In this document: one piece after another, positions 1-5,147 of the stretch | Position numbering within the stretch: position 1 is the first letter of the stretch | Layout: each line of letters opens with the position of its first letter | Assembly: GCA_946183765.1 (NCBI GenBank) | Contig: CAMHDC010000113.1 | Span: 1-5,147, forward strand | DNA from: an uncultured Clostridia bacterium | Lineage (GTDB): Bacteria > Bacillota > Clostridia > Christensenellales > CAG-138 | Direction: 5' to 3' | DNA: 5,147 nucleotides | Notes under the pieces: generated by a model | What the model was told of the DNA's origin: nothing | The model's input: the letters and a program-made list of their open reading frames with translations, nothing else | Databases searched by the model: none | Made by a program: the position numbers and the translations under genes

Positions 1-550
1 TGGCTTCCATGTGGTGCACGGCCACGTCCACCACGTCGTTGATGATCACGTAATCATACTGCGGGATCATCTTGATCTCCTCGAAAGCGGTGGCGAAGCG
101 CTTTTCCACCTGCTCCATAGTCTCCGTGCCCCGGCCGATGAGGCGGGATTTGATCTCGCTCATACTGGGGGCGGTAATGAAGATCAGCACCGCGTCCGGA
201 AAAGCCTGCTTTACCTTCATGGCGCCCTGCACGTCGATCTCCAAAATGACGTCGTAGCCGTGGGCAAGCTGATGTTCCACGAAGGAGCGGGGCGTGCCGT
301 AGTATTTGCTGCCGAACACATGGATGTATTCCAGAAATTCGCCCCGGTCCACCATGGCCTTGAACTCTTCCTCGGATTTGAAGAAGTAGTGGACTCCGTC
401 GATCTCCCCGGGCCGCGGGGCGCGGGTGGTGGCGGACACGGACATCTTGATCCGACTGTTGCGTTCCATCAGGGCCTTGACCAAGGTTCCCTTGCCCACG
501 CCTGAGGGGCCGGAAACCACCAGAAGAAGCCCGTTTCTTTGTTCTTTCAT
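1..550 (-). CDS. gmk: Guanylate kinase (3' end cut off by window edge)
   Basis: Guanylate kinase phosphorylates GMP (and dGMP) to GDP with ATP in the cytoplasm, an essential step of guanine nucleotide synthesis. I translated this from the minus strand: 183 codons are visible from the ATG at 548-550, and the frame stays open to the window edge. The family is usually about 190-205 residues, so only the extreme C-terminus is missing. Visible motifs are the P-loop GPSGVGKGT (residues 14-22), the GMP-binding block SVSATTRAPRPGEIDGVHYFF (37-57, with the TTR..R.GE.dG.hY.F pattern), EFLEY (71-75), YGT (84-86), EIDVQGA (104-110) and the lid RLIGRGTET (136-144). The start is supported by a purine-rich SD (GAGAGAGGG, 558-566) 7 bases upstream and by the short N-terminus before the P-loop, as in Bacillus Gmk. 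It lies 16 bases after the yicC-family stop and is very probably cotranscribed with it. Confidence 0.97.
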   Translation of the reverse strand, partial: MKEQRNGLLLVVSGPSGVGKGTLVKALMERNSRIKMSVSATTRAPRPGEIDGVHYFFKSEEEFKAMVDRGEFLEYIHVFGSKYYGTPRSFVEHQLAHGYDVILEIDVQGAMKVKQAFPDAVLIFITAPSMSEIKSRLIGRGTETMEQVEKRFATAFEEIKMIPQYDYVIINDVVDVAVHHMEA

Positions 551-566
551 GGGATAACCCTCTCTC

Positions 567-1442
567 TTACTCAATATTCTGAATCTGCTCCCGGAGCTTT
601 TCGATTTCCGCTTTGGAGAGCAGTACGATGCTGGTCAACTCCGCGTCGTTAGCCTTGGAGCCGATGGTATTGCATTCCCGGTTCATCTCCTGGACCAGGA
701 AATCCATTTTCCGTCCCACAGGTTCGTCCGCTTCCAGAAGTTCCCTGAAGTGGATCAAATGGGTGTTGAGCCGAACAATCTCCTCGTCGATAGCCGCCCG
801 ATCGGCGAAAATGGCCACCTCGGTAGCGAGTCGTGCCCGATCGACCTCGGTCTCTCCCAGCAATTCCTCGATCCGGGCGGTGAGTTTCGCACGGTATTCC
901 TCCGCTACGGCGGGCGCCCGCTGCTCGATAGCGGCAGCATAGCCGGTCATGGTGTCCATGCGGGCGGAGAGATCCAGCTTCAGCCGTTCGCCCTCCTTAC
1001 GACGCATGGCCTTGAGATTGCCGATGGCCTCTGTCATGACCGCTTCGCTCAAGCTTCGCAGAGCATCCTGATCTTCGTCGGCAGGCAGGATGGTGGTCAC
1101 GTCCGGCAGGGTCAGGGCGCGGGACAGGGTGAGATCGTCTACAAGATCCAGAGCCTTTGCGCTCTCTCGGGCGGAAGCAAGGTAAGCTTGCAGCAGGGGT
1201 TCGTCCACCCGGACGGTCTTCGCGTCGCTACGAAGGTTCCGATAGTTGACGAACACGTCCACATGGCCCCGATTCAGGGAGTCGTTGAGGAGCTTGCGCA
1301 GACTGTCCTCCAGAAAGGACAGCTGGCGGGGGAGCTTCATGCCGATATCCAAAAACCGGTTGTTGACGCTTTTGAGCTCGATGGTGAGCTCACGGCCGTC
1401 CAAAGACGCCGTGCCCCGTCCGTATCCGGTCATACTGTACAT
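567..1442 (-). CDS. yicC: YicC/YloC-family endoribonuclease
   Basis: This 291-residue protein is full length for the YicC family (B. subtilis YloC, E. coli YicC), cytoplasmic proteins now described as endoribonucleases. In E. coli YicC has been linked to turnover of the small RNA RyhB; the natural targets in Clostridia are not known to me. Family signatures are SMTGYG at the N-terminus (residues 3-8), ELKSVNNRFLDI (22-33), MRRKEGE (146-152), the block FADRAAIDEEIVRLNTHL (212-229), the conserved PVGRKMDFLVQEMNRECNT run (241-259) followed by IGSKAND, and the C-terminal KAEIEKLREQIQNIE. The central part (about 80-210) is helical and poorly conserved, as usual. The start ATG at 1440-1442 follows a strong SD, GGAGGTGG (1446-1453); the alternative Met4 would lie too far from it. 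A dedicated promoter lies just upstream, and gmk follows after 16 bases. Confidence 0.95.
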   Translation of the reverse strand: MYSMTGYGRGTASLDGRELTIELKSVNNRFLDIGMKLPRQLSFLEDSLRKLLNDSLNRGHVDVFVNYRNLRSDAKTVRVDEPLLQAYLASARESAKALDLVDDLTLSRALTLPDVTTILPADEDQDALRSLSEAVMTEAIGNLKAMRRKEGERLKLDLSARMDTMTGYAAAIEQRAPAVAEEYRAKLTARIEELLGETEVDRARLATEVAIFADRAAIDEEIVRLNTHLIHFRELLEADEPVGRKMDFLVQEMNRECNTIGSKANDAELTSIVLLSKAEIEKLREQIQNIE

Positions 1443-1458
1443 AGGCCACCTCCAAAAC

Positions 1459-1468
1459 TAATGCATTA
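1459..1468. repeat. 10-bp perfect palindrome over the -10 box and start site
   Basis: The sequence TAATGCATTA is its own reverse complement. It covers four bases of the -10 hexamer and reaches the predicted transcription start of the yicC-gmk promoter. A protein bound here would block RNA polymerase, so it is placed where an operator could act, but I do not recognise it as the site of a known regulator. A short AT-rich palindrome containing part of TATAAT can also arise by chance, and no second copy was noticed nearby. Its function is unproven. Confidence 0.3.
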
Positions 1469-1494
1469 TAGCATAGCGCATACGCTTTGTGCAA
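1465..1494 (-). promoter_or_regulatory. Extended -10 sigma-A promoter for yicC-gmk
   Basis: Read on the minus strand, the 60-base gap contains TGCTATAAT (1465-1473): a consensus -10 hexamer preceded by the TGn extension. A weak -35 lies upstream, either TTGCAC (1489-1494, spacer 18) or TGCACA (1488-1493, spacer 17, four of six matches to TTGACA). Transcription would start near the A/G at 1458-1459, giving a leader of only about 16 bases that includes the SD of the yicC-family gene. The position, orientation and quality of the -10 make this the best promoter in the window. It is predicted from sequence only. Confidence 0.75.
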
Positions 1495-1502
1495 GTACCA
1501 AC

Positions 1503-2471
1503 TTATCGGGCAAAGGCGTCGTACAGGGCGTCTTCCCGAGGCGGAGCGATGACGGTCCCGTCAGTAAAGACGAATCCCGTTTCCGCCGCACGACCGATCA
1601 CGGCGGCGGGGATGCCCCTTTGCCGAAGAGCTTTCACCATAGCTTTTCCCTGAGAGCAGCCGATGAGCAAGCTCCCGCTGCCCAGCAAACGCAAGGGATC
1701 GATCCCGGCGGCTTGAGCGATCTGACGGGTGGCTTTCGTCACCGGCACAGCCTCTTTATCCAGGATCAGTCCCAGTCCGGAAGCGTAGCAGATCTCCCAG
1801 GCAGCGCCAAGGACGCCGCCCTCCGTGACATCGTGCATGGCGTGGACGCCCTGACGAAGGGCCACCGTGCCTTCCGGGACCACGGAAAGGGAGGAGAAAT
1901 ATCCGGCGGCTTCCTTCAGCAGATCAGGAGCGAGGTGAGATAATTCTTCAATATGCTCCGTGGCCAGAATGGCAGTGCCTTCCAATGCAGCGGTTTTGGT
2001 CATGACCAGATCGTCGCCAGCCTGCAGCCCAGGCAGCTTACTGTCCTTAGACATGCGGGCTATCACGCTGGTGCAGGTGATGGGCCGGGTCACGGCGTCG
2101 GTAAACTCCGTATGTCCCCCCAGAATATCCACATGAGCCACTTGAGCCGCGGCGGAAAGATCGTCCGCGATACGGCCGATGCTGTCGGTCGGATAGTCAG
2201 GCGGCAGCAGCAGCGTCACCAGCAGGCCAACGGGCTCCGCGCCCATGCAGACGGCGTCGTTGCAGTTCACGTGGACGCTGAGCAGCCCAAGACTCTTGTC
2301 GCCGGCGGAGGTGATGGGGTCCATGCTCATGACGACCAAATCCCCGTCAAAGTCCAGCGCGGCGCAATCTTCACCCACCCTAGGCACGGTCAGGGACTCG
2401 GGACGGATGCGTCTAAACTTATTCAAGATCAGCGATTCCAGCTCGCTGTTTTCCAGTTTGCCAATTCTCAT
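1503..2471 (-). CDS. AIR-synthase-related (PurM/HypE-like) protein, substrate unknown
   Basis: This 322-residue protein belongs to the PurM-like ATP-binding superfamily (AIR synthase, PurL, ThiL, SelD, HypE), which uses ATP to activate small-molecule or protein substrates. Visible motifs are GEDCAALD (33-40) with a downstream DPIT (51-54), HVNCNDAVCMGAEP (67-80, the ND...MGA.P nucleotide/metal site), ILGGHTE (116-122), AGDDLVMTKTAALEGTAILA (151-170, start of the C-terminal domain), HDVTEGGVLGAAWE (213-226, the family's HD.T.GG loop) and LGSGSLLIGC (263-272). It is not true HypE: the C-terminal Cys that carries the cyanide precursor is absent (it ends in DALYDAFAR), and no other hyp genes are visible. 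Nor does context suggest PurM or ThiL. I chose the ATG at 2469-2471, which overlaps the ligA TGA as ATGA and suggests translational coupling; no clear SD precedes it. An in-frame TTG at 2478-2480 would add three residues. Confidence 0.88.
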   Translation of the reverse strand: MRIGKLENSELESLILNKFRRIRPESLTVPRVGEDCAALDFDGDLVVMSMDPITSAGDKSLGLLSVHVNCNDAVCMGAEPVGLLVTLLLPPDYPTDSIGRIADDLSAAAQVAHVDILGGHTEFTDAVTRPITCTSVIARMSKDSKLPGLQAGDDLVMTKTAALEGTAILATEHIEELSHLAPDLLKEAAGYFSSLSVVPEGTVALRQGVHAMHDVTEGGVLGAAWEICYASGLGLILDKEAVPVTKATRQIAQAAGIDPLRLLGSGSLLIGCSQGKAMVKALRQRGIPAAVIGRAAETGFVFTDGTVIAPPREDALYDAFAR

Positions 2472-4432
2472 TTGAGCCAATCCAATAAGGTTTGTTCGTC
2501 GATCACGGGAATGCCCAGCTGCTGCGCTTTAGCCAGCTTGCTGCCCGCCGCCTCACCAGCCAGCACGTAATCGGTTTTCTTGCTGACGCTGCCCGCCGCT
2601 TTGCCGCCGTGATCCATGATCAGGTCCTCCGCTTCCTTTCGGCTCAGGGTGGGGAGGGTCCCTGTGACCACGATGGTCTTGCCGCTGATGGGGGAATCCG
2701 TGGCCGCTCGATCTGCCACAGGGGAGACGCCATAGGCGATGAGATCGTCGATCTGCCGACTGATCCGCGGGTCGTGGAAGAAGGACAGCACGCTTTCAGC
2801 CACGATCTCACCCACGTCCTCGATGGCGATCAATTCGTCGAAGGTGGCGTTGCGCAGCTTATCCAACGTTCCGAAGGTCAGCGACAGGTCCCGGGCCGTC
2901 TTCACACCCACGTTGGGAATGCCAAGAGCGTTCAAAAAAGCGCTGAGAGGCCGATGCTTGCTGGCTTCGAGAGCAGTGAGCAGGTTCTGCGCCTTCTTTT
3001 CCCCGAACCCTTCCAGCGCCAGCAAGCGGTCTCGCCGCAGGGTGTAGAGCTCAGGAATGGTGGCTACGTTCAGCTCATTAAAAAGCTGCTCAGCGGTTTT
3101 ATCCGCAAAGGTATCGATGTCCATGGCGTCTCGGCTGGCGAAGTGAGCCAGGCGCGAGATGATCTGGGGACGGCAGGAAAGGGGGTTGGTGCAGTAGAGG
3201 TGCACGCCGCGATGCTCCACATGGGCCCCGCAGAAGGGGCATACCTCCGGTTTCTCCACCGGGGCGGTGGGCGTGTCGCCGGGAACAGCGCCCAATATCT
3301 CCGGGATCACGTCGTTGCTTCGCCGGATGAACACCCGGGAACCGACGCCCACACGCTTGCGACAGATATCGTCCCAGTTGTTCAGCGTGGCGTTGCTGAC
3401 GGTCACACCGCACAGATCCACCGGCTCCACATGAGCTACCGGAGTCAGCTTGCCGGTCCGGCCAACTTCCCAGGTGACGCTTTCGATGGTGGTGGTGGCT
3501 TCCTCGGCGGCGAACTTGTAGGCCATGGCCCAGCGGGGGAACTTCTCCGTGTAGCCCAGCTGTTCCCGCTGAGCGAAATCACAGATCTTGATGACCATGC
3601 CGTCGATGAGAAAGTCCAGCGCATCCCGCTCCTCAGCCACCCGGTCGATGATCTCGATGAACTCGTCCGCTCTGTGGCCGTAGTGGATGAAGGGGGAGAC
3701 AGGGAACCCGTTCTCCCGCAAAAAAGCGATCATTTCCTTGTGATCATGTAGCTCCCTGCCTTCGATATACCCCACGTTGTAGCAGAAGCAGCTGAGGTTC
3801 CTGTCCGCCGTTACCTGGGGGTCCAGGTTTCTGAGGGCGCCGGCCGCCGCGTTGCGAGCGTTCTTCAGGGGCTCCTTGGCGGTCTTGTTATATTTTTCCA
3901 GCACGGACAGGAGCATGATGCACTCGCCCTGGACTTCCATGCGCCCCTTGAAGGGGATGGAGAGGGGGAGGGAGCGGATGGTTTTGAGCTGGGGCAATAT
4001 GGCTTCGCCCGTGACGCCGTTGCCGCGGGTCGCTCCCTGGACCAGGACGCCGTTCTCATAGGTCAGATTGATGGTGAGCCCGTCGAACTTATACTCAAGG
4101 GCGTACAACGGGTCCTCCGCAAGGTCCAGCAGCCGCTTGACCCGGTCCATCCATTCCCGGATGCCGTCCAGGGTACGGACTTTGTCGAGACTCCACAGCC
4201 GATTCAGATGTCGATGCTCCTCGAACTTGGCGAGGGGCTCTCCGCCTACCCGATGGGTAGGACTGTCCGGCAGCACCGTGCCCGTTTCCTTTTCAAGGGC
4301 GATGAGCTCCGCTTCCAGGGCGTCGTATTCGCCATCGGAAATCAGAGGGGCATCCTCCACGTAGTAGGCGCGGGCATACGTGTTGAGCCGATCGACCAGC
4401 TCCTGCATTCGTTGAAATTGATTGTTTTCCAT
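2468..4432 (-). CDS. ligA: NAD+-dependent DNA ligase LigA (variant subtype)
   Basis: LigA seals nicks in duplex DNA using NAD+ during replication and repair. With the start at 4432 the protein has 654 residues, near the usual 660-680. Domains in order: Ia (about 1-65, with YYVEDAPLISDGEYDAL), adenylation domain (about 66-310), OB fold (about 311-395, VGRTGKLTPVAHVEPV and GVTVSNATL), zinc finger with C398, C401, C414 and C420, helix-hairpin-helix region (about 425-575) and BRCT (about 582-654, SGKTIVVTGTL to LLDWLK). Catalytic lysine K115 sits in KFDG; E170 (QGE), R193 and R201 (NARNAAAGALRNLDP), K282 (DGMVIKI) and K306 (AYKF) fit known active-site positions, so the enzyme should be active. 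Some usually conserved motifs differ: RGNG for RGDG, TGEAIL for GEDIT, RLWSLDK for PMLSLDN. An in-frame ATG at 4469-4471 would add 13 residues overlapping the helicase gene but has no SD; the ATG at 4430-4432 has one. The gene follows pcrA, a familiar Firmicute pairing. Confidence 0.96.
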   Translation of the reverse strand: MENNQFQRMQELVDRLNTYARAYYVEDAPLISDGEYDALEAELIALEKETGTVLPDSPTHRVGGEPLAKFEEHRHLNRLWSLDKVRTLDGIREWMDRVKRLLDLAEDPLYALEYKFDGLTINLTYENGVLVQGATRGNGVTGEAILPQLKTIRSLPLSIPFKGRMEVQGECIMLLSVLEKYNKTAKEPLKNARNAAAGALRNLDPQVTADRNLSCFCYNVGYIEGRELHDHKEMIAFLRENGFPVSPFIHYGHRADEFIEIIDRVAEERDALDFLIDGMVIKICDFAQREQLGYTEKFPRWAMAYKFAAEEATTTIESVTWEVGRTGKLTPVAHVEPVDLCGVTVSNATLNNWDDICRKRVGVGSRVFIRRSNDVIPEILGAVPGDTPTAPVEKPEVCPFCGAHVEHRGVHLYCTNPLSCRPQIISRLAHFASRDAMDIDTFADKTAEQLFNELNVATIPELYTLRRDRLLALEGFGEKKAQNLLTALEASKHRPLSAFLNALGIPNVGVKTARDLSLTFGTLDKLRNATFDELIAIEDVGEIVAESVLSFFHDPRISRQIDDLIAYGVSPVADRAATDSPISGKTIVVTGTLPTLSRKEAEDLIMDHGGKAAGSVSKKTDYVLAGEAAGSKLAKAQQLGIPVIDEQTLLDWLK

Positions 4433-4435
4433 GAT

Positions 4436-4440
4436 CTCCA
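4436..4440 (-). promoter_or_regulatory. Ribosome binding site that decides the ligA start
   Basis: On the minus strand TGGAG lies between the helicase stop (4446-4448) and the ATG at 4430-4432. The spacing is short, 3 bases from GGAG to ATG, but no comparable site precedes the upstream in-frame ATG at 4469-4471 or the downstream one at 4406-4408. It is the main reason for the 654-residue ligA call. Confidence 0.55.
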
Positions 4441-4445
4441 AAGTA

Positions 4446-5147
4446 TTATTCCAATCGGGTGAGGGGCGCATACAGGGCGGTCAGCCGTTTTTCCATACCG
4501 TTTTTGAATCGTACCTGCACGATTTGGGACGGGCCCTTGCCCTCTACACCTTCGATCGTGCCTTCGCCGAAGATGGCGTGACGGACCCGGTCGCCGTCCT
4601 GCCAGTTAAGCACCTTGTCGCCGGCCTTAGGCGCGGCGGCGGGCTTGGTGCCCATAAAGACCTGAGGGGGCGTGCGGGGCTGAACGGTCTGAGCGTGGAA
4701 GCTTTCCACAGGGGCCGTCTTAGCTGACGCCTGTTCCCGCCGGCTGCTCTGATTCTCACCGGGCAATCGAACGGCGTCGCCCATCTCTCTGAGGAAGCTG
4801 GAGGGCTGTGAGGTGGTGAACTGCCCGTACAAAACCCGGCTGCCGGCATAGGTCAGATACAGCTTTTCCCGGGCACGGGTCACGCCCACATAGCAAAGCC
4901 GCCGTTCCTCCTCCATCTTCTCCGGGTCGGTCCTGGATTGAGAGGAAGGGAAGAGCCCGTCCTCCATACCGCAAAGGAACACGGTGTCGAATTCCAGACC
5001 CTTGGCGGAGTGGAGGGTCATAAGGTTCACGCAGCCGTTTTGCTCGTCCATGTTGTCTGTGGTGGTGAACAAGGCGACCGTGCTGAGGAAGGATTGGAGC
5101 ATGTCCCCGTCGGGATCGTCGAAGGACGCTTCAAATTCGCTCATGTA
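4446..5147 (-). CDS. pcrA: UvrD/PcrA-family ATP-dependent DNA helicase, C-terminal part
   Basis: This is the last 233 residues of a superfamily 1 3'-5' DNA helicase; the 5' part of the gene lies beyond the window. PcrA/UvrD unwinds DNA in nucleotide excision repair, mismatch repair and replication, and clears RecA from DNA. Numbering from the first visible residue (Tyr), helicase motif V is VNLMTLHSAKGLEF (40-53), followed by GLFP (64-67), and motif VI is EEERRLCYVGVTRAREKLYLT (79-99) with its arginines. Then comes a variable, charged, Ser/Pro/Ala-rich linker (about 120-175) and a Tudor-like C-terminal domain beginning WQDGDRVRHAIFGEGTI (182-198) and ending NGMEKRLTALYAPLTRLE, which in PcrA contacts RNA polymerase. 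This tail and the ligA neighbour favour PcrA over RecB- or AddA-type helicases. The Met at 5142-5144 is internal, not a start. The stop TAA is at 4446-4448. Confidence 0.94.
   Translation of the reverse strand, partial: YMSEFEASFDDPDGDMLQSFLSTVALFTTTDNMDEQNGCVNLMTLHSAKGLEFDTVFLCGMEDGLFPSSQSRTDPEKMEEERRLCYVGVTRAREKLYLTYAGSRVLYGQFTTSQPSSFLREMGDAVRLPGENQSSRREQASAKTAPVESFHAQTVQPRTPPQVFMGTKPAAAPKAGDKVLNWQDGDRVRHAIFGEGTIEGVEGKGPSQIVQVRFKNGMEKRLTALYAPLTRLE

Noticed and set aside
11..505. 164-codon plus-strand open frame at the window start
   Set aside because: The minus strand encodes guanylate kinase with P-loop and GMP-binding motifs over the same bases; the plus frame is its shadow.
1471..1490. 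Possible terminator hairpin in the gap before the yicC-family gene
   Set aside because: The best stem is 4 bp with no T run after it; the same bases are better explained as promoter spacer.
750..1943. 397-codon plus-strand open frame
   Set aside because: It lies antisense to the yicC-family gene, its promoter gap and the AIR-synthase-related gene. Its translation has no recognisable domain, and the minus-strand proteins here show clear family motifs. Long antisense frames are expected in GC-rich coding DNA.
1503..2471. Calling this gene hypE
   Set aside because: The C-terminal carbamoyl-accepting Cys of HypE is missing and no hydrogenase or other hyp gene is nearby, so only superfamily membership is supported.
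3099..3413. 104-codon minus-strand frame inside ligA
   Set aside because: It is an out-of-frame reading of ligA; the LigA frame is continuous with OB and zinc-finger motifs here, so no frameshift or nested gene is needed.
2492..3751. 419-codon plus-strand open frame opposite ligA
   Set aside because: It is rich in His, Gly, Val and Asp runs typical of antisense translation and shows no motif. The minus strand encodes an intact LigA over the whole span.
4469..4471. Upstream ATG as ligA start, giving 667 residues
   Set aside because: It would overlap the helicase gene, has no SD, and adds residues unlike LigA N-termini. The ATG at 4430-4432 has an SD and gives a normal N-terminus.

Overview
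The window carries five protein-coding genes, all on the minus strand, and shows no mobile element, RNA gene or CRISPR array. In transcription order (high to low coordinate) they are: the 3' part of a UvrD/PcrA-family DNA helicase gene, ligA (NAD+-dependent DNA ligase), a gene for a PurM/HypE-like AIR-synthase-related protein, a yicC/yloC-family ribonuclease gene, and gmk (guanylate kinase), whose 3' end runs off position 1. The pcrA-ligA pair, the RNase-gmk pair, the strong Shine-Dalgarno sites and the variant LigA sequence point to a Firmicute of class Clostridia. The GC-rich codon use suggests a high-GC gut-type lineage (Oscillospiraceae-like). That placement is inference; no rRNA or other species marker is present.

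Layout. 4446-5147: helicase C-terminus, with motifs V and VI and a Tudor-like tail. 2468-4432: ligA, complete, 13 bases after the helicase stop. 1503-2471: AIR-synthase-related gene, whose ATG overlaps the ligA stop (ATGA). 1443-1502: a 60-base gap holding a perfect extended -10 promoter (TGCTATAAT) and no terminator. 567-1442: yicC-family gene with a strong SD. 1-550: gmk, 16 bases downstream. The longest stretch without a gene is 60 bases.

How it works together. The first three genes look like one tightly packed transcript: helicase and ligase serve DNA repair and replication, and the third gene is a passenger of unknown substrate. The second unit (yicC-gmk) has its own promoter and joins RNA turnover with GMP-to-GDP conversion. 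With no terminator between the units, read-through from the first into the second is likely.

I found no convincing previously undescribed system. The points most worth a second look are the non-canonical LigA sequence at otherwise invariant positions, the orphan AIR-synthase-like gene coupled to ligA, the lack of remA between yicC and gmk, and a perfect 10-bp palindrome overlapping the -10 box and predicted transcription start of the yicC promoter.
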